This document shows, piece after piece, positions 55,001-63,894 of a stretch of 64,000 bases of DNA. Each line of letters begins with the position of its first letter. Positions within the stretch are counted from its first letter, which is position 1. The position numbers and the translations under genes were made by a program. Under the pieces are notes generated by a model, which saw only the letters and a program-made list of their open reading frames with translations, was not told where the DNA came from and made no database searches. The stretch lies in NCBI GenBank assembly GCA_018105865.1, contig CM030832.1, forward strand, positions 10,442,156 to 10,506,155, written 5' to 3'. The stretch comes from Metaphire vulgaris. Lineage: Eukaryota > Annelida > Clitellata > Crassiclitellata > Megascolecidae.

Positions 55001-58000
55001 ATGGGTCAGGCTTCATTTAGACAGAAATGATCTCTAATTTACAGTCAATGCAGTGAAGTTCATAGTGCATTTCTGTTCAAAGGAAATCATACAAAGGTAT
55101 AGCACAAATCATCTAATTAGCTTAACAGCAGTGCACTTGAGTTGACATTCCAATCAGCTTTTCTTCACCCCAAACCCAATTTTTGCCGCTACAGCAGCAG
55201 TTCTCAACCTTTATAGTGTCACAACCCCTTTAATTCAATTCCTCATGATGTGCGACCCCCAACCGCGAGTGCCTTTTGTAAAACGCTCTTGCCTTTGGCC
55301 TTGGCCATGCTATAGCGTTATATAAATTATCAAGTAGAATAGAACCGTAAAATTATTTTCATTCATAATGTAAACTGCCAAAAATAATAATGCTACGACA
55401 ATTAAGATGTTTGAAATCATTCTGATTCAATTGTCTGCAATGTCTATATCTTGGACTGACAATTATATTTTTAAAACTAGTAACTACCAATGGGAAATTT
55501 TGTACAATAACAAGATTTGCGCATCAGAAAAAAGATGACCCCATGTTTCCGATGGTATCAGGCGACCCCTGGCAAATCGTCATTTGACCTCTGTCGGGGT
55601 CATGACCCACAGGTTGAGAACTGCTGCTCTACAGTATTCATGCACCATCGAATGTCATCAGGTTGTCCAGTCTGGTATCATGGAGTTTGACTTGTTTCCT
55701 ATGCCATTGGCAGATGCTTCTTTACATCATGAACTAGCATTATAAAAGTTTATGATTTGATTGGATTGCCTATGCATGGCACAAGCCCCAGGAAAGATTT
55801 TTTTAAAATAATTATATCAAAGCATTGCAGGTCAAATAGTTATAAGCTAAAAAAATTACCAAGTTTTGCATCAGATTTTCTTAAGATTTCAACTTCACTG
55901 GATGGAATGATGTGTGCTTGTGAACATATTGAATTTTCAGCATTTCCTTTTGCCTCATTTTTATGTTCCATTCCAACTGAGAATCCAGCTAAAAATACAT
56001 CCATGGATTGATGCTTAATCATAAAACCGTATAACACAAAACTAAATTCAAAACATTACTTTATGATTCTAACACTTATTCAAGGAATTTTTACCTGATG
56101 ATGATATGCAATGAAGCAAATTGAAACTCATTATTCAAGCAGTAGATATGTATTTTGAATACATTTCCAAATTAAAACTTGTGCTTTTATAGTAACATTA
56201 ACAAAACACAAATCACCTCTATATTTAGAAGACGGAAGTATCACTTCCTTAATTGCCCCAGATGAACGAAAATGGCTTATCAAACCATCATGACCAGATA
56301 ATGAGTCAAAAGTAATGTTTTCAGAAGTTTCCATATCAACACATCCTAAAAGTTATTTGAAATATTTTGAAACAACAACAAAGTAAGAAAGAAGTAATTC
56401 ATAATTTTTGGTAAAGATCATTTTGTCACAAATCATTTAATCAAAATTATGATATTAGGAAATACCCATAATGTCTTGCAATGCATTTAATAGACTTGCA
56501 ACATTCTAATTGTCTTAATGCGAGTTCTATAAATATTAAAAGTAAAGAAAATGTAAGAACACTGAAACATATCATTAGCAAAATAGTTTTACTTAAAAGA
56601 ATGCCCAAGCGATATGCAGTGTGTCATCTGTTTGTAGAAAGATAAGTCGAAAGCCAATCATTTGAATACGCTGTGGCTACATCAGCAACAACGGCTTTCT
56701 GATCAAATGATTTTCAATTAAAATATTTGATCAGGTGATTTTCGACCAAATGATTATGAGCAAAGTGTGTGCCTGCAAACCTGAGCCTTCATTTTTCCTT
56801 TTGACTTATATAAAAGATTAATTTCCCAATAAAATCAAATACCAAGCTCATTAAGATAACTAATATTTGAATTTAACAAATTTAGAAAATCTGCAGACAT
56901 CATGGCAACTTAGGATTTTAAAAATTATTAAAATAAATTGATTTCACCAAAGCATTATCTAATCTAATCTAATCTTAAACTTCTATAGTGCCACCTCACA
57001 ATGCACAGGAGCATCAACCAATGGCACACCAAACGTTATTGTAAACATTATGGAATGACCAGATGGATAATTTCCACCAGATACCGGAACTGGATATGTT
57101 AGGTAAACATTTGCCAGATCCGGATCCAAAGTGAATATTACTGTACAGTATTAGAATGACCCTAACTTACTACTTCCTGAAGTAACCAGTTACCAGGAAC
57201 CACTTAATACTCACTACTCATTAACCGTATGCAGCCTTAACTATTTCTTTGTGTAACGTAGATCCGGTTAAATTTAAATTTGCGGGTGCATTCATTCACT
57301 TAAGTTAAGTTGCTCTTCATTAAAACACGAAATGTGACAATTATAATATTTGGATTCAGTAGTTTCTTGACGTAAATATTTGGTAAATCCAAATATTGCT
57401 GAATACCACACTATCCGGCCGGAGCGAATGTCCGGAACGGTTTCCGGTCATTCCCTAGTAAACATGTGATCTACTGGTAATTAATCATCTATGATGCTAA
57501 GTTCAGTGAATATGCTTTGCTGTCCTTTGATGGCTAACTTTAATTCTGTGCACCATTTTATGAATTCACTGCTTAACTTATGGGTGGGAAGCTAGCAGAG
57601 TGGTAACAATGTTGGACGATGGAGCAGAAGGTTGCAGGCTCGAGACCCACAGGAGCCCTAAAGCCAACTCAGCCTTCTTTCCCTGATGACGATGGCAACT
57701 GAGTAGCGGATTAATCCGAAGAGTAAACAGGAGCGTTGCACGAGAACACTGGCCCCGTATCATGTAACTTGCACCACTCGCCTGGCTGAGGACCTTGGTA
57801 ACGGAGGTCAGCACCGCCCTATGAGCCTTGAAGTTAGCCTTGCAAGCTCTGGAATGACTTTACTTTTACTACTTAACTAATCCTTAACTGTTCTTGTAAA
57901 ATAAAATGTAAGCAATTACCGCGTGTGACATGAAAAACTTTCTCAGAGAGCAAAATGGAATACTGCATTCGAAACTGTTCATTAAGCAAATTGCTCTGCT

Positions 58001-61000
58001 GCTGTCCATTTACTTCTGATTTTTGGTTCCAGACGTCCAAAATGAACTTCTGCCAGCTGTCCGAACACTGATAGAGCAGATAGTTTCCCATCCGACTGCT
58101 TGATATATTCATCAGTTTTGTGGCAGCATAATCACTGAAATTCATCAAATCTTGAGTGAACTAAAGAAGCAAAGGACTACCGGTAATTCAAAATTCTCAA
58201 AATGACAACAGTTGGCTCTCACGAATTTAGGATACTGCACCGGATACTGAAGATTTCATAACCAGAATGTTACAGATAGAGCAATATAAAATGAAACATC
58301 CACATAAGTACCAATTTATCAAAGGTAGCTCACCTAAGTGGACCATGGTATCCAGTAGACTTCAATTTCATGATGCTGGGGGGTGCCAGAAGTTTGTCAT
58401 CTGTAAGTTCGGAACAAGGATAATGTACGGATGACTGATAGAGAGATACAATGGCTGTGGCAAAATGATAGGCTTCCTCAGCACAAGCAAAGTCCAGTAC
58501 AATTCTCTGTTTTCAATCAACAAAAAATTGGACATCAAGCAATTGCTACAACTGCATTTATAATCAACTTGTACAACACTCACAAGGTCATGATGGAATA
58601 TCAAGTACTGTTGTTGTTTAAGAAACATAAAAGCCATCAGCATCAGCATAAAACTGTTCTATGACATCGGCTCATGAGTTTACATATGGTTCAATAGTGA
58701 ACAGCTGTAGAATGCAAGAATAAGTTTTGTATAAGACAAGGACAGAATTTTCTGAAGATTCTTTAAATCAACGAATTCAGACTCTCACAATTGGAATCTC
58801 TTGCTGCAGTATGATTTTCACTGAAAAATTACTCAACTACATAAATTTAGCAGCAGCATACAAATGGACCTTAAGAAAATGCATGGTAAAAAGTCGAGCA
58901 GCAGCATCATCAGTATAGGGATTGTAAAGCAATAGGCCAAGGAACGAACCCTGAGATACTTCACATGTGACCGACATCTCCAGCAAGTGAATGGAGCCAA
59001 GGAAGACGCTCATGACATGTTCAGACAGACATGACTGCAACCAGGTGAAGGTGGTGCAACAAGATGATAAGATGTAGGCAAGTTATTGACGAGTTAATTT
59101 ACAGTAAGTCTTAATTAAATATAGCATGGTGTCCGTTTGCAGTGATTCATTACATATAAACTCACTATCTTTGGAAAATAAAAGCCATCAGGTACTTACC
59201 TCCCAGTCATTATCAGGTTTGGTAACATAGAGAAACAGTCTGTAGGCCTCAACAGATCCATCATCCATAGTCAGTGCGATGGGGCTGCAAATTCCACCGT
59301 GACGTTGGAGTTTAGAGATCTCGAACAATTTCTCCTGAAAATAACACCAAAGCAAATGACAGAGCACATTCTTTTGTATGGACCCCGTGGTCAATTAAAA
59401 TAGTTAGCTTGGCTTGACTAAATGTGCTAAGCATCTGCAATTTACATTCAAACAAATAACAAGCCAAGTTCAGTTGAACTTTGTACTAATAAAATATGAG
59501 TGGGAGTCAAAGAGGATAAAGGTTATTGGGCTACATGACAGTCAGTGTCTGCTTCAGGCATTTTGCTGCTGTTTTTGAATTGTGAGGAGTATTTTTTTAA
59601 AACTTAAACACTTTTCTAAAATTTTTAGAGCACAAATTTTGCAGCACATTCTGATTATGACATTCCACAATATTTTCTACAGAAGATTTTGAAAGGAAAG
59701 TCTTGTAGTCAAACCTTCAGGTAAATAAAGTCAAAAAAACCTACTCCGATCTAATCAAAAGACACCTATAATCCTGTTGTACAGTTATAATCAGGGCTTT
59801 TTGTGAAGAAATCTGGAAAATTTCGGAATGCAATAGTCAGAAGTCAATTGTCAACATGACGTAGCGGCCTTACAGTTACTATAATCAATACAACAGTGTA
59901 TAATGCATCTTTAATTAGCATGCTGTCACATGTGTAATGAGAAATTTGAAAAATGATATGAAAAATATAAATAGTTATAAATTTTCTATTTATGAATTTA
60001 ATGTTGCAAAAAACCAGTCTTCAGATTTCCCGGAACGCCATTCTGCCTCGTTCTGGCACAAAAAGCCCTGGTTATAATAATAAACACTGCAGCAGCCAGT
60101 AGTAATTGAACGGTGACCGGAAGATTCGGTACCGGAAGATTCGGGACGGAAAATTCGGGACGGAAAATTCGGTACCGGTCATGGAAGATTCGGTACCTAC
60201 CGGAACATTGGAAGCGGTATCTTCAGGATGGCAAATTCGGTTACATGTGTTAGACACTGGCCCTACCTCTCCCACCCCACCTCCCCTCCCCAATCCCAGG
60301 GTACCTCTGGCTTTGGGTGTTGTCTATGCTTATGTATATGCCCATATATATTTAGGTAGAATATTCAAGTAGAATGTGGGTAGGTATACTATAATTATAT
60401 TCATTTTACTGATATATACAGTTTTAGGGTTAGGGTTAGAATTAGGGTTATGGCTACTGATTTGTATGGCGAACATGTACCGATTTATCCGGTACCGAAT
60501 CATCCGGTACCGAATTATCCGGTACCGAATCTTCCACAAGTAAAATGTTGGTGCCGAATTCTCCGGTACCGAATGTTCCGGTACCGAATGTTCCGGGAAC
60601 CTAATTGAACATATCTATTAAATCAGATATTAACACTATTGTCATTGCAGTTTAAAGTCAATTATCAAGAAATCAAATGAAAAAGAGAAGGAATGCAAGA
60701 AAGCTGGAAAAGTGCTTCAAAACATTCTTTGATAATTCTTAATTTTTATTGTAAAGCCATCTGATAAGTGACTTTTGTGAATGTTATCTAACTATCTGTC
60801 AATTGTCACTTATACATATATGACTTAACATTTTCAGCAAAGTTTTGCTGTTTATGTTTTAATTATGTGCAGAGAATATCTTATTTGTGTTTTTTATGCT
60901 TGTGTTTATTTTTTGTGTTTGTTTTTGAATTTGAAATAAACTGTAAACTGTTTGCAATAATGCCTGCCTTTGCTCCATCAGACTCTTCCATGAAGACCTC

Positions 61001-61903
61001 ATTTTGTGGATGATAAATGACAACTTTCCCTCCGTCAAGCAGTTGTCCAGTGATTGTAAAGTAGTCAACTATTTTATCACATATTGCTACGATATAACTG
61101 AGCATGACAGTCAGTGGACCGTCAGACTTCAGGGGGTCCCCATTCGAGACCTGACCACTGAATTCTTGATAATGCTTTCCAAGGTTTTTTCGACAAATTA
61201 TATTGAGTCGGAACTTGTTTACAATCTGATACAGGGAAGGAAAACGGTGGGTGGGTTCGATGTCAGTGAGAATCCTCTGACTCATAAACTGATTAGCTGT
61301 GTAGTTTTTCTTCAACAGCTTCAGTCCAATCTTAGGTTCGGAATTCAAAGCATATGCTACCATGTCGAAAAGAACCAGTCCCAAAAGCGACTCGTATGTC
61401 TTCTGAGGTGGCGATACCTTCTCAATTATATCACCATATACAAAATCATTGTGACACTGATAATACATGTATCGCAAGGCAGCTGGGTCCACTTTGTGCA
61501 GCTCCGTCATATCTTTTGGCTTCCAAATCATTCTAAGCAAGAACATAGTAGGACTTTGGCTAGTAGAAACTGTGTCCACCAGCTTTCCAAGAGGAACCAG
61601 CCACTTTCTAGTCTCATCAAAGAGATGAAACAGATTGGAAGCAACTGGAGTTATATTACAGCATACACTCAATGCTAAATTGCGAAGAAATTCACAGCTG
61701 AATGTCCGAACATTCGTTGCATTCTGAGGCTTAATCCAGAGCAAGTGATAACGACATTGCATGTCATGATTGTAACACATAATTACAATGCCACCTCTAA
61801 AGTCATTTGGAAGAGTTGATGAAGTATGTATCTCATAATCCTCCCTGCTGTTTAAACAAACATCAGGATTAGAAGCATCCACAAATGTCTCAATAGCAGG
61901 CAT
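40681..61903 (-). CDS. JAK: Janus kinase (whole gene, 15 recognised coding exons, one missing)
   Basis: Cytoplasmic tyrosine kinase that docks on cytokine receptors through its FERM-SH2 part. Exons: 60998-61903 (exon start 61935), 59200-59334, 58334-58506, 57920-58134, 56217-56345, 55860-55988, 54595-54695, 53614-53832, 53118-53248, [gap], 46424-46562, 44259-44404, 43515-43713, 43151-43275, 42830-42999, 40681-40993. About 1,076 aa is recovered; human JAK2 has 1,132. FERM, SH2, JH2 and JH1 follow in the order unique to JAKs. JH2 has HGN in place of HRD and DPG in place of DFG, the standard JAK pseudokinase marks. JH1 keeps [23 protein letters not shown] and the twin-tyrosine activation loop NYYK. 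The segment between 53118 and 46562 that should hold the JH2 helix-F region is not convincingly found. Exons are AT-rich compared with the receptor gene. Confidence 0.93.
41147..41191. repeat. (TA)n microsatellite
   Basis: TA dinucleotides in the last JAK intron. Confidence 0.9.
41304..42325. mobile_element. piggyBac-type non-autonomous element, 1,022 bp
   Basis: Ends ccctttaatgccgag and ctcggcgttaaaggg, flanked by TTAA on both sides (41300-41303, 42326-42329), the piggyBac target. No transposase frame. An internal segment 'tttcaaaggtcttaaatacgcagaactc' occurs twice. Confidence 0.88.
42330..42829 (-). other. JAK last intron, remainder
   Basis: No repeat family or coding signal recognised. 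Confidence 0.35.
42830..42999 (-). CDS. JAK: JAK exon 14: JH1 catalytic and activation loops
   Basis: Phase 0 in, phase 2 out (TG|GTAGGT). [18 protein letters not shown] and [18 protein letters not shown] carry the catalytic Asp, Asn, DFG and the paired activation-loop tyrosines typical of JAKs. Confidence 0.96.
43151..43275 (-). CDS. JAK: JAK exon 13: JH1 hinge
   Basis: Phase 1 in, phase 0 out. Encodes [20 protein letters not shown], a tyrosine-kinase hinge and helix D. Confidence 0.93.
43515..43713 (-). CDS. JAK: JAK exon 12: JH1 N-lobe
   Basis: Phase 0 in, phase 1 out (G|GTTCGT). [20 protein letters not shown] gives glycine loop and ATP-anchoring lysine; the helix C glutamate lies in [14 protein letters not shown]. 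Confidence 0.93.
44259..44404 (-). CDS. JAK: JAK exon 11: JH2-JH1 linker
   Basis: Phase 1 in, phase 0 out (CAG|GTGAGC). Ends [20 protein letters not shown], entering the JH1 glycine loop. Confidence 0.85.
44500..46190 (+). mobile_element. CR1/L2-type LINE, RT C-terminus and 3' tail, split
   Basis: Reads [12 protein letters not shown] before the insertion (44606) and [27 protein letters not shown] and WNSLPDDVI after it (45670 on). Ends in (AATG)n at about 46175-46192, a typical LINE 3' tail. Stops and shifts show it is dead. Confidence 0.78.
44606..45669 (+). mobile_element. hAT element with decayed transposase
   Basis: Inserted into the LINE above. Inside, 45170-45390 reads [20 protein letters not shown] and [16 protein letters not shown], resembling the hAT dimerisation region ('..WW..., P.SSERVFS.AG'). 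Both flanks carry arrays of 'ctgaaactgaatagaaactgaa'. Ends ctgatattt/aaatatcactg are imperfect. Confidence 0.65.
46424..46562 (-). CDS. JAK: JAK exon 10: JH2 C-terminal helices
   Basis: Phase 0 in, phase 1 out (TTCA|GTGAGC). [18 protein letters not shown] is the 'CP-x-EL..LM..CW' motif near the end of kinase-like domains, followed by [13 protein letters not shown]. Confidence 0.85.
46933..47256 (-). mobile_element. 5S-rRNA-derived SINE (SINE3-type)
   Basis: On the minus strand, 47256 to about 47130 follows a 5S rRNA: 'aaagttaagcaacgtcgagc' and 'gttagtacttggatgggtga' cover the internal promoter boxes. About 200 bp of unrelated body follows, to a tail 'taccttacct'-like. Flanks ctaacagttaaa and ctaatagttaaa look like a 12-bp duplication. 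Its place inside a mobile element and its 3' body argue against a working 5S gene. Confidence 0.82.
47369..47412. repeat. (ATT)n microsatellite, interrupted
   Basis: ATT units with one ACCGTT break, inside the hAT element. Confidence 0.85.
47748..47829 (-). CDS. Candidate degenerate JAK JH2 exon between exons 9 and 10
   Basis: An 82-nt minus-strand segment with AAG acceptor and GCA|GTAAAT donor has exactly the phases needed (2 in, 0 out). It reads [28 protein letters not shown] recalls the 'NLATDKWSFG' helix F of JAK2 JH2, but W-x-PPE and WSFG are absent. It may be a chance match. Confidence 0.22.
48326..48602 (+). pseudogene. THAP-type zinc-finger remnant
   Basis: From ATG 48326 the frame reads [19 protein letters not shown] and FIQFPGP. 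After a frameshift near 48420-48450 it reads [26 protein letters not shown] and NPDPLQA. These are the C2CH, 'FP', 'W..aC.R..F' and C-x2-H landmarks of THAP domains. It lies antisense in a JAK intron and has no downstream transposase, so it is probably a transposon or retrocopy relic. Confidence 0.7.
49072..49099. repeat. (TA)n-(GT)n microsatellite
   Basis: About 12 GT units after a short TA run. Confidence 0.9.
49179..49383 (-). pseudogene. SAP-like N-terminal fragment of a transposon protein (tentative)
   Basis: A 67-codon open frame reads [20 protein letters not shown], then [11 protein letters not shown]. This recalls the SAP-like 'ELK.WL.CRG' segment of recombinase-type proteins often found in invertebrate transposons. 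It has no start codon. Confidence 0.35.
49384..50800 (-). other. JAK intron stretch, nothing recognised
   Basis: Contains purine-rich 'gagagaggg' runs near 49500-49710 but no coding or mobile-element signature that I can name. Confidence 0.35.
50825..52255 (+). mobile_element. Mariner-like element remnant with long inverted repeats
   Basis: The segment 50825-51010 ('gtagctgagggaatc', 'gttgctcaccacatgta') recurs inverted at 52071-52255. Between them, 51085-51420 reads [21 protein letters not shown]-type [19 protein letters not shown] and [10 protein letters not shown], a DDE transposase N-half with the first catalytic Asp. Frameshifted and cut by the element at 51432. Confidence 0.65.
51432..52059. 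mobile_element. Inverted-repeat element nested in the mariner remnant
   Basis: Terminal repeats of about 100 bp made of 'gcgcac-ctagta-tt' words (51432-51535 and 51957-52059). A short open frame at 51828-52049 is not recognisable. Confidence 0.75.
52520..52870 (+). mobile_element. Decayed retrotransposon C-terminal fragment
   Basis: Shifted frames read [53 protein letters not shown] and [11 protein letters not shown]. This is the 'C G ... HGLSC ... H..LN..I..AL ... DGKRPDG ... P.A.E..G' pattern of a widespread RT-associated C-terminal region. Confidence 0.55.
53118..53248 (-). CDS. JAK: JAK exon 9: pseudokinase catalytic loop
   Basis: Phase 0 in, phase 2 out (AA|GTAAGA). [16 protein letters not shown] and [11 protein letters not shown] show HGN for HRD and DPG for DFG, the same substitutions as vertebrate JAK JH2. 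Confidence 0.93.
53614..53832 (-). CDS. JAK: JAK exon 8: JH2 hinge and helix E
   Basis: Phase 0 in (cttgcag) and out (CTG|GTAAGT). Encodes [19 protein letters not shown] and [10 protein letters not shown]. Confidence 0.92.
53970..54345 (-). mobile_element. CR1/L2-type LINE 3' end
   Basis: Reverse complement of the 38316-38705 family, beginning with 'gtaaagtaaagtaaaatctc' and 'tatatagcgcc'. Confidence 0.7.
54595..54695 (-). CDS. JAK: JAK exon 7: JH2 N-lobe
   Basis: Phase 1 in, phase 0 out. [20 protein letters not shown] gives the glycine loop and the VAVK-type lysine (IAVKLI). The donor is GAG|GCAAGTG, a canonical GC-type 5' splice site. Confidence 0.88.
55195..55626. mobile_element. hAT-Charlie-like MITE, 432 bp
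   Basis: Ends cagcagttctcaacctt and aggttgagaactgctg, the common hAT-Charlie end. Flanks cgctacag and ctctacag match 7 of 8. Confidence 0.85.
55640..55760 (+). mobile_element. LINE 3' tail fragment
   Basis: 'catcaggttgtccagtctggtatcatgg ... cattataaaagttta' is similar to the tail at 6080-6205. An inverse piece lies at about 56956-57030. Confidence 0.5.
55860..55988 (-). CDS. JAK: JAK exon 6: SH2-JH2 linker
   Basis: Phase 1 in and out. Low-complexity linker ending [13 protein letters not shown], the first strand and glycine of the pseudokinase. Confidence 0.8.
56217..56345 (-). CDS. JAK: JAK exon 5: end of SH2
   Basis: Phase 1 in and out. Encodes [20 protein letters not shown], equivalent to the 'SLKDLLNCY' helix of JAK SH2. 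Confidence 0.83.
57582..57872 (+). mobile_element. tRNA-derived SINE, about 290 bp
   Basis: A box 'tagcagagtgg' and B box 'ggctcgagacc' are correctly spaced. A body and 'ttacttttactac' tail follow. Flanks cttaactta and cttaactaa suggest a target duplication. Confidence 0.65.
57920..58134 (-). CDS. JAK: JAK exon 4: SH2 core
   Basis: Phase 2 in (aatttcag), phase 1 out (G|GTAATT). [20 protein letters not shown] corresponds to 'AISKLKKAGNQTGLYVLR' of JAK2. The phosphotyrosine-binding arginine position appears as Gln in NYLLYQCS, so classical pTyr binding is doubtful. Confidence 0.88.
58334..58506 (-). CDS. JAK: JAK exon 3: F3 helix and start of SH2
   Basis: Phase 0 in, phase 2 out. [20 protein letters not shown] matches the 'EALSFVSLIDGYYRL' helix of JAK2. 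[19 protein letters not shown] matches the 'CHGPI' entry to the JAK SH2. Confidence 0.9.
58837..59040 (-). mobile_element. LINE reverse-transcriptase fragment
   Basis: Reads [20 protein letters not shown] and [10 protein letters not shown], a decayed 'GVPQGSVLGPLLF...LYADD' polymerase core. Confidence 0.6.
59200..59334 (-). CDS. JAK: JAK exon 2: FERM F3 (PH-like) lobe
   Basis: Phase 0 in and out; donor GAG|GTAAGT. Encodes [20 protein letters not shown] and [19 protein letters not shown], placed where JAK F3 beta strands occur. Confidence 0.82.
60112..60601. mobile_element. CGGTACCG-array MITE, 490 bp
   Basis: Both ends are arrays of 'cggtaccggaagatt'-like units in inverted orientation, with GGTACC palindromes. 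Flanking duplication taattgaac (60103-60111, 60602-60610). Confidence 0.82.
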
Positions 61904-61935
61904 GTTAAGATCTCTGTCAGACTTAATTGCGCATG
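60998..61935 (-). CDS. JAK: JAK exon 1 (first recognised): FERM domain F1-F2
   Basis: A strong acceptor (tttttgtttttcag) precedes 61935, so a 5' untranslated exon should lie upstream. The ATG at 61903 ([12 protein letters not shown]) leaves about 38 residues before the F1 lobe, as in vertebrate JAKs. F1-F2 includes [20 protein letters not shown] and [14 protein letters not shown], matching the 'CGITPVYHNMF' and 'DFVHG' landmarks of JAK FERM. The donor is GAG|GTCTTC, phase 0; the frame runs on past it but loses similarity. Confidence 0.88.
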
Positions 61936-63677
61936 CTGAAAAACAAAAAAGAAATATAACTTCAACAATGTATCTCAGCAAGACAACCAGGCAGAAGATA
62001 TGCATGACCAGTCAATTCAAATGCACTCAATCTACAATAAAGCCTCATTACAATGATCGTGCTTAGAATTAAAACTCACTATATCAATCCATCTTTTAAG
62101 GCCTCAATGTTTCTCATGCTGTAAGTGGATACAGTGGCATTGAATTTAACAAAATTTTGCTTAGATTATGGTTTTACCAGTTCTGAGGACACTTTGCAAT
62201 GAATTCAGAGACAATTCCATGTGACAACAATGATTGCCTATGCCGTTTATTGTAACAGAACATCCATCAACAGTGCACAAGTATTTACAACTTGAAATTT
62301 TATAGAAGTGCTAAAGAAGTGCATAATATCATTTATGTCTTATTGCTGCTAGGGCCAACAGGTGAAATCATTGATCCGATTTACAATTTGCATCCAGGTC
62401 AGCAGACCAAACAGATATTAGCTTTCTGCATAGCTTTCTATTTTGCACATACTACCTTTAATTCAAGCATCATCGTCTTGTTGCTTATTGCATTCATACA
62501 GTTTATAAGTGATCATCAAGTGGCCGGTTTTATCTTGTGCTTAATGATGAACAAACCCTGACCCAGTCATCAGATATACTTTTTGATCAATATGCCCAAA
62601 CCATCACAATCTGCTTCTTCTTATTACATATGACATGTTTTCATTGCTAAGTGGTTTTCTCAAACTGCTGCTAAAAGCCTTGAGCAGTCTTTTTCGATCT
62701 TATATAACAAATAAGTCTTGCAAGTCTCATTTCTCAGCCAATCATCTTGCAATTTCTGCTTTTTAGAATCAGCTCACGACTTATTTTGGGAATGTTAATA
62801 GGCAGTAATTATTAAAATAATTGTCCATACATTTCATAAGCATCGCTGCGATGTGTCAGTAAAAAACACGTAGTTGGTCCGTTAATTGTCACAGGCCCTA
62901 CATGACGCAACATCCATCCATCGCAGTAGAAACCCTATTTCAAGACAGCTATAACTACAGAACGACATGCTTAACGGTTAAACGAAAATGTAAATATTGA
63001 CATCCCTTAGCCAACACCGTCATTATCGAGAAGATCCGGAAGACGAAGTCACTAACACAAAGCTGGATACTATCAAAATTTAATATCAAGCGAACATAAT
63101 AATCAACCAAAATACCAATAGAAATCGGTCGCCGAATATGGAAATGTCCGTATTGTCAGAAAATTGTAAAATATTTTTAACCTAAAAGAAGTTTTACTTC
63201 TTTCGTGATCAGGTGAAGCAGAAACCGAAAGTAGGTGAGTAAGTAAAATTTAGTCGTAAATTTATATAGCGCTTAAAAAGTAGCACAGCAGTAGCTCCAT
63301 ATTCTTAATCCTAGACGCTTAAAAGTAAAAGAGACTCTTCTACATATATAGGTAAGTAAGTAAGAAAAATGTATACAATTTATAGAGCGCCTATTTTACC
63401 ATTATTGTTATTTATGAACTTCTAATGCACCTATTATACTGTAATACTCAAAAGTATCGATCGATGGTAGGTCTACTCCAAATTCATACGGCAAAAACCA
63501 GGCAAACTCCAGAGATAAATCAGAGTGGGAGTGGAGACACGTTAAGGCAGACTATGAAAAAGAAGCAGAGACGTCATTTAGGCCTAACGCTAGATTTGAT
63601 AATAGGGCTACAGTGGTTTTCACACAGGCTTAATTAGCTTCCTAAACCACTTTAAATCACATTATTATTATTATTAT

Positions 63678-63732
<55 letters not shown>

Positions 63733-63807
63733 TTTTTTTTGTCTGCTATGGATAATTATTATTATTTTATTATTATTTTGACATTATAGATTATGCAATT
63801 ATTACAG

Positions 63808-63841
<34 letters not shown>

Positions 63842-63890
63842 GTCAATCTGTTTATTGTAACGGTGCACAGTCAGACTCAGCTAAATTAGA
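61936..63890. other. JAK 5' region
   Basis: Should hold the JAK upstream exon and promoter; I could not place either. 63235-63310 and 63350-63400 resemble CR1/L2 tails ('tatatagcgcttaaaaagtagcacag'). 63611-63660 is the SINE/LINE tail ending in (TTA)n. Confidence 0.45.
63661..63842. repeat. (TTA)n-(GTA)n microsatellite cluster
   Basis: TTA units, about 18 GTA units, then separate ATT tracts to 63842. Confidence 0.92.
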
Positions 63891-63894
63891 AGGT

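Noticed and set aside
57585..57655. Functional tRNA genes (also 23091 and 36005)
   Set aside because: A and B boxes are present but the acceptor and anticodon stems do not close; repeat tails follow, as in SINEs.
60881..60997. Extension of the JAK FERM exon to the stop codon at 60881
   Set aside because: After residue NE the frame turns into low-complexity Lys/Asn sequence; a GT donor at 60997 joins in phase to the F3 exon.
61936..62005. Upstream ATG at 62005 as JAK start
   Set aside because: The stretch is the polypyrimidine tract of a strong acceptor translated in frame; it would give an odd hydrophobic leader on a cytosolic kinase.
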